DNA from: Yoonia maritima
GTDB taxonomy: Bacteria > Pseudomonadota > Alphaproteobacteria > Rhodobacterales > Rhodobacteraceae
Reading direction: 5' to 3'
Length of the DNA: 64,000 bases
Assembly: GCF_002933395.1 (NCBI RefSeq)
Contig: NZ_PKFN01000009.1
Location: 310,001-374,000, forward strand
The position numbers and the translations under genes were made by a program. The notes beneath the pieces were generated by a model, which did no database searches, was not told the DNA's origin, and was given only the letters and a program-made list of their open reading frames with translations. Below, piece after piece: positions 17,592 to 26,437 of the stretch; position 1 is the stretch's first letter; the number at the start of each line of letters is the position of its first letter.

Positions 17592-18544
17592 TAGCGCCCT
17601 GAACCTATATTACAGGTGCTCTCGATGAGCTGTAAAATATCCCGTGAAAGAGGAGGGGCTTGTACGGCTTCAAGGTTCGATGCGAGATGTTTTTGCGAGA
17701 ACATCGACATCAAAACGATGCTGTGGGGGTTTAGCGAAAAGGCGCGCCGAAGGAGAGTTTTGGCAGCCATGTCGGATGCTGATCCTTCAATGCCGATGGC
17801 GTTGATAGCGTGACGTAGTTGTGGATTTGCGTTAATTCCATTCGTGAGTAATTCACATGCGCCCCCCACACCCAGCACAGAGTGCACCACGGTATCAAAC
17901 GGCCGATTTACTTCATGCGCCAGTTTGTGAACCACACCACCCGATCCCGGTGGGTCGGCGAGCTGAGCAAAGGAAAACGGGGGCATCGGGGCAGTTAGGC
18001 CATGCCTGCACGCGTTGTAAGATCCTGCGATTGATAATGCCCTTACTTTACCTTGTTCTTTTAGGCGCATTAATACGTCGCAAATGTCGTCACGACGTGT
18101 GTCTTCTGGGGCTGGATCGTGCAACGCGAAGACATCTACATAGTCGGTCCCCAATGCGGCCAAAGACTGGTCTAATGACGTGACAAGAAGTTCAGGGGAT
18201 AGTGCAACGTGTACGTTTCGGGTCGCCCTCGATTTCCTGAACTGTTTACGCAGTCCTTTGGCCATAGCCGCGGCAGGACGCGCAAGCGAATAAGCCAATT
18301 TGACCACGCCATTGCGTGCAGGTGGCGCAAGCCCGACCTTAGTGCAAATAAAGGCTTGGTGGCGTTTTCCCTTGAGAAAATGGCCTAGAATTTTTTCGGC
18401 CTCGCCAGCGCCATAAGCCGGGGCGACATCAAACCAGCGGACGCCGTTATCATACGCGAGCGCGAGCGCCGTTTGTCCACGGTTTGGAGAAATTCGAGAA
18501 CCCAAAGAGGCACATCCCATTCCGAGGGGAAGCGTATCCTTCAT
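17591..18544 (-). CDS. aldo/keto reductase
   Basis: A 317-residue NADPH-dependent aldo/keto reductase. The tetrad is visible: aspartate and tyrosine in FDVAPAYGAGEAEKILG, lysine in ICTKVG and histidine in FALHDPAPED. It should reduce a carbonyl, perhaps one made by the coupled GMC enzyme, which together could epimerise or deoxygenate a sugar; this is inference. It is the promoter-proximal gene of the leftward arm. ATG at 18544 gives the usual short N-terminus. A TTG at 18571 with AGGAG eight bases upstream would add nine residues and cannot be excluded. Confidence 0.83.
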   Translation of the reverse strand: MKDTLPLGMGCASLGSRISPNRGQTALALAYDNGVRWFDVAPAYGAGEAEKILGHFLKGKRHQAFICTKVGLAPPARNGVVKLAYSLARPAAAMAKGLRKQFRKSRATRNVHVALSPELLVTSLDQSLAALGTDYVDVFALHDPAPEDTRRDDICDVLMRLKEQGKVRALSIAGSYNACRHGLTAPMPPFSFAQLADPPGSGGVVHKLAHEVNRPFDTVVHSVLGVGGACELLTNGINANPQLRHAINAIGIEGSASDMAAKTLLRRAFSLNPHSIVLMSMFSQKHLASNLEAVQAPPLSRDILQLIESTCNIGSGR

Positions 18545-18903
18545 GATCTCTTCTAATAAGGCTTTATGCAAAATATGCGCTCCTGAAAGCGTTTTTATGG
18601 GGGTATTTAATAGCAGATTGCCTAATTTTATAAAGGTCTTGTTTGCTGTTCCTGTATTATAAAACTATTTTAGGGTGTGTATTTACTGTCGGGGTTGAAA
18701 ATTGATGGAATAGCTTGCAATGTGTCATATATTGGCCGTTGGGCCGGTGATTTGCAATGTGAAATAAGTAATTGAATAATATTATGTGAATTGACTTAAC
18801 AGGGTGGGTTTGCATCTTTTGTAAAGGGCGATTTTGCGGTGACGTATATCTGCTCTCTTTCGTGTCTCGATAGTGTTGCGTAATTTAACATGAGGATGAA
18901 TTA
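18545..18903. other. divergent AT-rich promoter region of the polysaccharide locus
   Basis: The 359-base gap separates the two arms and is markedly AT-rich compared with the flanks. No coding region is seen. A 10-base direct repeat TTGCAATGTG occurs at 715-724 and 752-761 (within 18715-18724 and 18752-18761), 37 bases apart. On the minus strand a TATAAT hexamer occurs near 18660. Both promoters probably lie here but cannot be fixed. Confidence 0.5.
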
Positions 18904-19977
18904 GTGGCAGACGTGACGGTGCCTCGGGGTGGGCTGCATTCAATTCAACATCTTCGCGCTGTCGCTGCCGTTGCCGTGGTTTTTTTGCATGTTGGTCTGA
19001 TCCAAAAGTTTCCGATTGCGGCGTCATGGCCAGACCAGTTCGCTTCTGGCGTTGATGTGTTTTTCGTCATCAGTGGTTTTATAATGTGGATGACCACAGT
19101 TAATGGCGCGGTGACGCCGTTACACTTCTTATTGAACCGGATACGTCGGATTCTTCCTCTTTACTGGGGTGTAACTTTTTTTGCGGTGGCTGTTTCATTC
19201 GTTTCACCACGTTTAATGCAAAGTACGATCATAGAAGAGCGACATTTGATTGCGTCGCTACTCTTCATTCCAAGCACTCACCCGATCTACCCAGAGTCCA
19301 TACGGCCAGTGATAGGTGCAGGATGGACCTTGAACTATGAAATGATGTTCTACGTCATTTTTTCATTGTGTTTGATGTTTGCGAATACATATCGGAGATT
19401 TTTGGCAACGATTGTGGCACTTTTTGTTCTTGTTTTGAGCAGGATTTTTGCAGCCGAAACCGACATAGTTTGGTGGTTTTTTTCGTCTCCGATTGTCTTG
19501 GAGTTCGCATCAGGGGTCATGGTTGGAGTGTTTTTTCAAAAGTCACGATTGTTAGGAGCTAGGACCGCATTGATTGGCCTCTTGGCAGGGGCAGTGATTA
19601 TTGTGATATCTTCCGGAATGGAGAAGTCGGACTATGGCCGTTTTCTGTTTTGGGGGCTGCCGTCTACACTCATCGTGTGGTGCGCGGTATCGTTGGAGAT
19701 GGCCGGCGTGTGGCCGAAAATCCATCTTGCTCGGCGACTTGGTGATGCCTCTTATTCTATTTACCTTGTGCACGGCATTGTTCTTTCTGCTTGTGCGACA
19801 TTATGGATTAAATTGAATTTTCCGTCTTCAGCGCTGGCTTTGCTTTTATTTGCCAGCATTGCAATTTTGGCTTCGATTGCAGGAGGTTTGCTTGTCTATC
19901 GGATGTACGAAAAACCTATGGATCGGTTGTTGAGGTATTTAACACGCCGCAGCAAACCAGTGGTAACCAGAGCGTGA
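18904..19977 (+). CDS. acyltransferase 3 family membrane protein, tandem copy 1
   Basis: A 357-residue membrane acyltransferase. It begins SIQHLRAVAAVAVVFLHVGL, with the family histidine, then FASGVDVFFVISGFIMWMT, the arginine-rich loop LLNRIRRILPLYW and the late motif DASYSIYLVHG. About ten membrane segments are predicted. The gene starts with GTG and is followed at once by a paralogue with nearly the same motifs, so the pair is a tandem duplication that has since diverged. It probably acylates a polysaccharide sugar. Confidence 0.87.
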   Translation: MADVTVPRGGLHSIQHLRAVAAVAVVFLHVGLIQKFPIAASWPDQFASGVDVFFVISGFIMWMTTVNGAVTPLHFLLNRIRRILPLYWGVTFFAVAVSFVSPRLMQSTIIEERHLIASLLFIPSTHPIYPESIRPVIGAGWTLNYEMMFYVIFSLCLMFANTYRRFLATIVALFVLVLSRIFAAETDIVWWFFSSPIVLEFASGVMVGVFFQKSRLLGARTALIGLLAGAVIIVISSGMEKSDYGRFLFWGLPSTLIVWCAVSLEMAGVWPKIHLARRLGDASYSIYLVHGIVLSACATLWIKLNFPSSALALLLFASIAILASIAGGLLVYRMYEKPMDRLLRYLTRRSKPVVTRA

Positions 19978-21068
19978 TTGGTATGCGACATGAGGAAAAA
20001 CAAACATTTGTCTATATTCAGTATTTAAGGGGGATCGCCGCTCTTGCAGTCGTGGTCTTCCATCTGGAAACTTCGATGCGGCGGCTAGGATACGAAGGCG
20101 ACTGGCCCACTAGTTTGGCTGCTGGAGTGGACGTATTTTTTGTAATTTCAGGATTCATAATGTGGCTGACAGCGGGCGACCGTGATGTTCGCCCGTTACG
20201 TTTTATTATAAATCGCATCCGTCGTATCGTGCCACTGTATTGGGCTGTCACATTGTTTATGGCACTGGTCTTGCTTGTCGCTCCTTCTCTATTGAATAGC
20301 GCGGCGCTAGATCCCAAACATTTGTTAGCATCCTTGTTTTTTTGGCCCTCAGCTCACCCGGTTCTTGAGGGGCAGTATCTGCCACTTTTGGTGCCAGGCT
20401 GGACGTTGAATTTTGAAATGTTCTTTTATGCGATTTTTGGGCTGGTGCTGTTCTTGCCCGCGCAGCTGCGATTGCAAGCCGTCGCTTTTTCATTGGGTAT
20501 CGTAATCCTATTACCAGTTTTATTTCCGAAGTTACCGCCTGAACTCCAATTTTTTGGAGCTCCGTTGATTATGGAGTTCGTGGTGGGGATGGTGCTGGGG
20601 AAGTATTACCATCACTTGAAAGCGGCAGGCGTCAGGATTGGCATTCTGGTTTTAGCTGTTGGCTTACTTTTCATTATTGTTTTAGGCGGCTCAGACGGGG
20701 CTGATCAGGGCTGGGCGCGCCTTGTGTTCCGAGGTGGGGGCGCTGGCCTCGTGGTCGTCGGCGCCGTGGTTTTAGATACGCAAAACTTATCAGCTAAAAG
20801 TCGGTTTTTACATCTGATTGGGGATGCTTCTTATTCCATTTATCTGGTGCACGGCATTATTCTCTCCGCTTGCACAACATTTTGGATAAAGGCTCATCTG
20901 CCGACGTTCGGCGTCGTTGTTCAAACGGTTTTTGCTTTGAGTGCAATGTTAATGTGTTTGTTTACGGGCGTGTTTGTGTACAGATTTTTCGAGAAACCGA
21001 CAGATAAATTACTGCGGCGCTGGTTGCAGGGTGGGGCGGCGCAGAATGCTGGTTTGTTTGTTAAGTAA
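19974..21068 (+). CDS. acyltransferase 3 family membrane protein, tandem copy 2
   Basis: A 364-residue paralogue of the preceding gene, sharing the motifs AAGVDVFFVISGFIMWLT, INRIRRIVPLYWAVT and DASYSIYLVHGIILSACTT. The start used is a GTG that overlaps the previous stop in GTGA; an ATG at 19983 is possible but neither has a clear ribosome site, which favours coupling. Two similar enzymes suggest acylation at two positions or with two acyl groups. Confidence 0.87.
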   Translation: MIGMRHEEKQTFVYIQYLRGIAALAVVVFHLETSMRRLGYEGDWPTSLAAGVDVFFVISGFIMWLTAGDRDVRPLRFIINRIRRIVPLYWAVTLFMALVLLVAPSLLNSAALDPKHLLASLFFWPSAHPVLEGQYLPLLVPGWTLNFEMFFYAIFGLVLFLPAQLRLQAVAFSLGIVILLPVLFPKLPPELQFFGAPLIMEFVVGMVLGKYYHHLKAAGVRIGILVLAVGLLFIIVLGGSDGADQGWARLVFRGGGAGLVVVGAVVLDTQNLSAKSRFLHLIGDASYSIYLVHGIILSACTTFWIKAHLPTFGVVVQTVFALSAMLMCLFTGVFVYRFFEKPTDKLLRRWLQGGAAQNAGLFVK

Positions 21069-21092
21069 TTATAACGAAATGGATATTTTGAA

Positions 21093-22286
21093 ATGAATAA
21101 ATGTAAGGTGGCACTTTTTAATAGCGCGGATCCACGTGGATTGAAGGTCGGAGGCATCGAGACGTATACACGCGATTACATACAGTTTCACCCCGATGAC
21201 ATGGAGGTTCTATTTATTGGTCCTGATGAAGTCGGGGACCTGGAAATCGATACAATTAACGAGATTGAATTTAGGGGGCGTCGCCTCAAATTTCTACCGG
21301 TGAGCCAATTGGATGACAGTACCAACAAGGTGCCACAGTCTATTTCTGAATCGGAGACATTTCAATTTTTTAGAATATTTTGGAAGAAGCGAAAGCTGTT
21401 GAAGAAAATATTGAAAGGCGGCGGGTACTCGGCCGAAATTCGTCGTGTCGAATATGCGCCGATTTTGTGGTGGATTGGTGTGCCGGTGTTTTCGATGGTT
21501 CATATTTGGGGGGATAAATCCAAACCAATGAGCGGTATTATTGGAAAACACCACCGCATCCGCGCGTTGACGGAATATATCGGTGCCGCATTGAGTGAGA
21601 AATTCTATAGCGTAAACCCGGATTTTACCGAGATGTATGCTGAGAAATACTGGCCGTTTGGACGAAAATTCGACACGCTGACGACTTGGGCGAATACAGA
21701 AATGTTCTCTCCTAAGCCCTTTCGCAATGAAGGGCCGATCCGGTTGCTTTTTGCAGGAAGGACAGATGATTTTAAACGTCATGATATCATGATGCGTGTG
21801 ATGGCAAAGGTGCGCGCGTCAGGGCAAGATATCGAATATCATTATATTGGTGACGGCGATTTGACTGAATATGAAGAGTTTGCTTCAATACAGGATGTGA
21901 CCACTTTACATGGACGAAAGCCTGCGGCGGAAGTGTGTGAAATCATGTCTGATTGCGATATTGGTTTGTTAACCTCTGAGTTTGAGGGCATGCCACGTTT
22001 CGTGATCGAATGTGTGGCGTCGGGACGGCCAGTTGTAGCGCTTCTCCTCCCTCAACTTGAAAATATGTTTTCCACGGGTGTTGCCGGGAAGTTGATTGAG
22101 CGCGGCGACGATCAAGAGGATCGTATGGCGGTCGCCATTGTGCAGTTGGCAAAAGATATCCGTGCTGGAAATATCAACCCTGACCTGGTTGGGCTTGCCG
22201 CCGATAGTTACAAGCCACGAAAGCTACTTAATAAAATATGGAATGATCATCGTCGGTTGGCTAATATTCCCGAACAGGTTGTATAG
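21093..22286 (+). CDS. GT4-type glycosyltransferase (glycosyl transferases group 1)
   Basis: A 397-residue retaining glycosyltransferase of GT-B fold. The N-terminal domain starts with VALFNSADPRGLKVGGIETYTRDY, which has the group 1 glycine-rich acceptor loop. The C-terminal nucleotide-sugar domain starts with RLLFAGRTDDFKRHD and carries the E-x7-E motif in EFEGMPRFVIECVASGRPVV. It is the only ordinary glycosyltransferase of the rightward arm; donor and acceptor are unknown, with GDP-mannose a reasonable guess because manC follows. Confidence 0.87.
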   Translation: MNKCKVALFNSADPRGLKVGGIETYTRDYIQFHPDDMEVLFIGPDEVGDLEIDTINEIEFRGRRLKFLPVSQLDDSTNKVPQSISESETFQFFRIFWKKRKLLKKILKGGGYSAEIRRVEYAPILWWIGVPVFSMVHIWGDKSKPMSGIIGKHHRIRALTEYIGAALSEKFYSVNPDFTEMYAEKYWPFGRKFDTLTTWANTEMFSPKPFRNEGPIRLLFAGRTDDFKRHDIMMRVMAKVRASGQDIEYHYIGDGDLTEYEEFASIQDVTTLHGRKPAAEVCEIMSDCDIGLLTSEFEGMPRFVIECVASGRPVVALLLPQLENMFSTGVAGKLIERGDDQEDRMAVAIVQLAKDIRAGNINPDLVGLAADSYKPRKLLNKIWNDHRRLANIPEQVV

Positions 22287-22798
22287 CTTGGGGGCGTAGG
22301 TGTGGCGCTAGTGGATTGCGCAACGCCTGTCTCTATGTGTCAGCAATGGATAGAAAATAAGGGCCATCAAGCGCCATGCGTGATTGTTCGCAGTTGTGCT
22401 TTGATCCGGAACCGACTGACACTGGCAAAAGTCGGATCGCACCAACAAGCCGCGCGACTTGAAACATCGTTGTTCGTTTTAGATGCGCCTAGCTTCCTAG
22501 GCGCCCGTCTAGCTCATTTTACTTTGTTGCTTTCATGGTCGGCTCGCGACAGCATTCAATTCTTTGTCGCCATGTTGACTGGCACCGTGTTAGCGCAAAT
22601 ATTCACATCCCATATTGTAGTAATGCCATATTGATTAAATAATTTATTACCTTAGGATGATCTTTGTGTTGAAGGGGTATTGCTCAGCAGATATGAAGTG
22701 TTGTGTATTGGGGCGTTACGCGTCAGACGTTCGTTATTTATTTTATTTAATCGCAATAAAAATTAAATTTTAATACGCAAGGAAAAGGTGTATTTTGT
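22287..22798. other. 512-base gap with no supported gene
   Basis: A 110-codon frame (22302-22634) has a GTG start, no ribosome site and no known motif, and is not called. The first 350 bases are of normal composition and look like worn-out sequence, possibly debris of a mobile element, but no terminal repeats or transposase can be shown. The last 170 bases are very AT-rich and should hold the manC promoter. Confidence 0.4.
22669..22697 (+). promoter_or_regulatory. possible promoter for manC and the nucleotide-sugar genes
   Basis: TTGAAG (22669-22674) and TATGAA (22692-22697) are separated by 17 bases and resemble a sigma-70-type -35/-10 pair. They lie about 100 bases before the manC start, in AT-rich DNA after a 380-base gap. 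The -10 match is moderate, so the call is tentative. Confidence 0.3.
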
Positions 22799-24229
22799 AT
22801 GATTTCTCCAGTCATTCTTTGCGGTGGGTCTGGAACGCGGCTTTGGCCCCTTTCTCGTCGCTCCTATCCGAAACAGTTCGTTCCGCTTATTGGTGAGGAA
22901 ACTCTTTTTCAGGCTTCGGCGAAACGAATGAGTGGCACAACGGATCAGGTGTCATTCTCAGCCCCAACCATCTTAACGGGCTCAGACTTTCGGTTTATCG
23001 TTGTTGAACAATTGGATGGGGTCAATATAGATCCTGGCGCAATCATCATTGAACCAGAAGGCCGGAATACAGCCCCTGCGATACTCGCAGCTGCACTTCA
23101 TTTGGTTGCGTCAGATCCTGAAACAATCATGCTGGTCGCTCCTTCTGATCATGTAGTACCCGATACTAAAGCATTTCATAAAGCTATCGAAAAAGGACTT
23201 GAGGCGGTCGCGGAAGGTAAGCTTGTTACCTTTGGAATCAAGCCGGCACACGCCGAGACCGCGTACGGGTATCTTGAGTTGACGAAGCAACCCAACGTCT
23301 CTGGGGCGGCAGTGGACTTAAAGCAATTTGTTGAAAAGCCTGATGCGGTGCGCGCGACTGAGATGGTCAGCGCTGGGACATTTATGTGGAACGCCGGTAT
23401 TTTCCTTTTCAAAGCAAAAGATATCATTGCGGCATTTCAAAACTATGCGCCGAATTTAGCAGCCCCAGTTTCTGCGGCAATCGAAGGGGCTAAAACCGAT
23501 CTCGGATTTTTGCGTTTAGATCCTGAACCTTGGCTTCAGGCGGAAGACATATCGATTGATTACGCTATTATGGAGCGGGCAACAAATTTGGCTGTGGTAC
23601 CGTTCGAAGGTGGATGGTCCGATCTTGGGGCGTGGGATGCCGTCTGGCGCGAGGCAGGACCTAATTCAAGTGGTGTTGTAACTTCGGGCGATGCGACAGC
23701 AATTGAGTGTAAAAATAGCCTTTTGCGGTCGGATAGCGAACATCTTGAAGTCGTGGGGATCGGTTTGGATAACATTATGGCCATTGCGATGAATGATGCG
23801 GTGTTGATTGCGGATATGTCGCGTGGCCAGGATATTAACAAAGCAGTTGCTGCGCTGAAGGCCAAAGGCGCAACCCAAGCGACAACATTCCCTAAAGATC
23901 ACCGTCCGTGGGGGTGGTTCGAAAGCCTTGTTATTGGTGGCCGTTTCCAAGTGAAGCGCATCCATGTTCATCCAGGCGCTGCACTCAGCCTGCAAAGCCA
24001 CTTTCATCGTTCTGAGCATTGGATTGTCGTGGAGGGCACAGCCCGCGTGACTGTCGACGATGAAGTTAAACTCCTCACTGAAAACCAATCGGTTTACGTG
24101 CCGCTTGGCTCGGTCCACCGTATGGAAAATCCTGGCAAAGTGCCCATGGTGCTAATCGAAGTGCAAACAGGCTCTTATGTTGGAGAAGACGACATCATCC
24201 GTTATGAGGACGTCTATTCTCGTGGCTAA
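22799..24229 (+). CDS. manC: mannose-1-phosphate guanylyltransferase/mannose-6-phosphate isomerase
   Basis: A 476-residue bifunctional ManC/AlgA-type enzyme. The N-terminal nucleotidyltransferase domain has GGSGTRLWPLSRRSYPKQFV (residues about 8-27), APSDH and FVEKPD. The C-terminal type II isomerase cupin starts near residue 360 with HPGAALSLQSHFHRSEHW and ends with VYVPLGSVHRMENPG. It makes GDP-mannose from fructose-6-phosphate together with the mutase at 11768. AAGGAAAAGG precedes the ATG. It opens the second block of the rightward arm. Confidence 0.93.
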   Translation: MISPVILCGGSGTRLWPLSRRSYPKQFVPLIGEETLFQASAKRMSGTTDQVSFSAPTILTGSDFRFIVVEQLDGVNIDPGAIIIEPEGRNTAPAILAAALHLVASDPETIMLVAPSDHVVPDTKAFHKAIEKGLEAVAEGKLVTFGIKPAHAETAYGYLELTKQPNVSGAAVDLKQFVEKPDAVRATEMVSAGTFMWNAGIFLFKAKDIIAAFQNYAPNLAAPVSAAIEGAKTDLGFLRLDPEPWLQAEDISIDYAIMERATNLAVVPFEGGWSDLGAWDAVWREAGPNSSGVVTSGDATAIECKNSLLRSDSEHLEVVGIGLDNIMAIAMNDAVLIADMSRGQDINKAVAALKAKGATQATTFPKDHRPWGWFESLVIGGRFQVKRIHVHPGAALSLQSHFHRSEHWIVVEGTARVTVDDEVKLLTENQSVYVPLGSVHRMENPGKVPMVLIEVQTGSYVGEDDIIRYEDVYSRG

Positions 24230-24247
24230 GGTATAAAAGGATCATTC

Positions 24248-25414
24248 ATGAAAATTGCAGTTGCTGGTATTGGTTATGTTGGCTTGTCTAATGCCGTTTT
24301 GCTAGCGCAGAGCCACGACGTAGTCGCCGTCGATATTTCAGAGCGGCGGGTCGAGCAACTGAACGCACGTCAAAGCCCAATCGTGGATGCCGAACTTGAA
24401 GAGTTTTTGGCGAATAAACCACTTCGCTTGTCGGCAACGACAGACGGGGCTTCGGCTTATGCAGGGGCGGATTTTGTCATTGTCGCGACCCCGACGAATT
24501 ATGACGCAGATACGAATTATTTCGATACGTCGAGTGTGGAAAACGTGATCAAGTCGATTATAGCTGTCAACAAAACGGCTACCATCGTGGTGAAGTCCAC
24601 TATCCCGGTGGGATTCACACGACGGATCAGAGGCGAACTCGACACTGATCAGCTGATTTTCAGTCCCGAATTTTTACGCGAAGGCCGTGCGCTATACGAC
24701 AATTTATATCCCTCTCGGATCATCGTCGGCGAACAATCAGAGCGCGCGCGCGCTTTTGCTGATCTATTACTGGAAGGGGCAATTAAAAAAGACGTCGAAA
24801 TCCTGTTTACTGATGCGGATGAGGCGGAGGCGATTAAGCTATTTGCCAACACTTATCTTGCTATGCGGGTGGCGTTTTTTAATGAACTAGACAGCTACGC
24901 AATAGCGGGGGGGATGAATTCACGCCAAATCATTCAAGGGATTGGTTTGGACCCGCGTATTGGATCGCATTACAATAACCCAAGCTTTGGATATGGCGGC
25001 TATTGCTTGCCAAAAGATACCAAACAGCTACTGGCCAACTACTCTGAGGTACCACAGAACCTTATTCGTGCCATTGTAGACGCTAACCGCACACGCAAAG
25101 ATTTCCTTGCCGACCAAATTATAGCCAAGTCGCCGAAAGTTGTCGGTATCTATCGTTTGGTCATGAAGGCGGGTTCTGACAATTTTCGCCAATCCTCGAT
25201 TCAAGGCATCATGAAGCGTATCAAAGCGAAAGGTATAGCCGTCGTTGTCTATGAACCTGTCATGACTGACCCAGACTTTTTTGGCTCGCCCGTGATCCGC
25301 GACTTGGAAGCCTTCAAGGCGCAGTCTGACGTGATTGTGGCAAACCGCGTCACTGATGATATCTCTGATGTGATAGAAAAAACATACACGCGCGATTTAT
25401 TCGGCGCTGACTAA
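24248..25414 (+). CDS. ugd: UDP-glucose 6-dehydrogenase, short 388-residue type
   Basis: The enzyme oxidises UDP-glucose to UDP-glucuronate with two NAD+. The N-terminal NAD site is [17 protein letters not shown]; the middle has [14 protein letters not shown] and [20 protein letters not shown]; the catalytic cysteine is C253 in [12 protein letters not shown]. The length of 388 residues is that of the enterobacterial Ugd rather than the longer 430-450 residue type. It lies 18 bases after manC and 12 bases before the epimerase that would use its product. Confidence 0.93.
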   Translation: MKIAVAGIGYVGLSNAVLLAQSHDVVAVDISERRVEQLNARQSPIVDAELEEFLANKPLRLSATTDGASAYAGADFVIVATPTNYDADTNYFDTSSVENVIKSIIAVNKTATIVVKSTIPVGFTRRIRGELDTDQLIFSPEFLREGRALYDNLYPSRIIVGEQSERARAFADLLLEGAIKKDVEILFTDADEAEAIKLFANTYLAMRVAFFNELDSYAIAGGMNSRQIIQGIGLDPRIGSHYNNPSFGYGGYCLPKDTKQLLANYSEVPQNLIRAIVDANRTRKDFLADQIIAKSPKVVGIYRLVMKAGSDNFRQSSIQGIMKRIKAKGIAVVVYEPVMTDPDFFGSPVIRDLEAFKAQSDVIVANRVTDDISDVIEKTYTRDLFGAD

Positions 25415-25426
25415 GGAACCCCATCT

Positions 25427-26437
25427 ATGCCAACAGCTCTTGTTACCGGTGCTGCCGGGTTTATCGGCTCTTTCGTTTGCCGCAGGCTTTTAGAAGACGG
25501 TTACCGCGTAGTCGGCTTAGATTGCATGTCAGACTACTACGATGTTGCTCTTAAAGAACGGCGTGAAGATACGCTTCTGACCTATGAGAATTACCGCTCT
25601 GTTCATGATAAGGTCGAAACACCAGGGCTTTTGATGTCACTGTTCGAGGCGGAAAAACCCAATGTTGTGGTTCATCTCGCGGCACAAGCAGGTGTGCGAT
25701 ATTCGATTGAAAACCCGCGCTCTTATCTTGAAAGTAACATCGTGGGGACGTTTGAATTATTGGAGTCTGCACGGGCATTCCCTCCTCAACATATGCTTTT
25801 GGCGTCGACATCATCGGCCTATGGCGCGAACGAAGACATGCCGTATTGCGAGACGGATAAAGCCGATCATCAAATGTCGTTTTACGCAGCCACAAAAAAA
25901 TCAATGGAAAGCATAGCGCACTCTTATGCCCATTTGTTTGACTTGCCCATCACGATGTTCCGCTTTTTTACCGTTTATGGCCCGTGGGGGCGCCCTGACA
26001 TGGCCCTGTTTAAATTTACCAAAGCTATCCTCGAAAATGCGCCGATAGATGTCTACAATCACGGCGACATGAAACGAGATTTTACCTATGTGGAAGATCT
26101 CGTGCATGCTATTCGGTTGCTAATAGATGCTGCGCCAGTACGACCGGCGGATGGCAAGGTGGAGGAAGGCGATAGCCTGTCCCCAGTTGCACCTTTTCGC
26201 GTCGTAAATATCGGTAATAATGACGCCGTCCAACTGGTCGATTTCATCGCGGAAATTGAAAAGGCGACGGGAAAATCCGCCGAACGCAACCTTATGGCAA
26301 TGCAAGCTGGCGATGTTCCAGCCACATGGGCGAATGCCGACCTTTTGAAAAAGCTTACTGGGTATACTCCGAAAACAGCCGTTCCAGAAGGTGTTGCTAA
26401 TTTCGTTAGATGGTTTCGACAGTATTATGACACATAA
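25427..26437 (+). CDS. NAD-dependent epimerase, probable UDP-glucuronate 4-epimerase
   Basis: A 336-residue extended short-chain dehydrogenase/epimerase. The NAD motif is TGAAGFIGSFVCRRLLEDG, then GLDCMSDYYDVALKERR and HLAAQAGVRYSIENPRSY, which are typical of the LspL/WbmH glucuronate epimerase branch. The catalytic serine lies in STSSAYG and the Y-x3-K pair in FYAATKKS. With Ugd just upstream the likely product is UDP-galacturonate. UDP-glucose 4-epimerase activity is the alternative. Confidence 0.87.
   Translation: MPTALVTGAAGFIGSFVCRRLLEDGYRVVGLDCMSDYYDVALKERREDTLLTYENYRSVHDKVETPGLLMSLFEAEKPNVVVHLAAQAGVRYSIENPRSYLESNIVGTFELLESARAFPPQHMLLASTSSAYGANEDMPYCETDKADHQMSFYAATKKSMESIAHSYAHLFDLPITMFRFFTVYGPWGRPDMALFKFTKAILENAPIDVYNHGDMKRDFTYVEDLVHAIRLLIDAAPVRPADGKVEEGDSLSPVAPFRVVNIGNNDAVQLVDFIAEIEKATGKSAERNLMAMQAGDVPATWANADLLKKLTGYTPKTAVPEGVANFVRWFRQYYDT

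Noticed and set aside
22302-22634. A 110-codon rightward frame upstream of manC
   Set aside because: GTG start without a ribosome site and no recognisable domain. The region reads as worn-out sequence in all frames.
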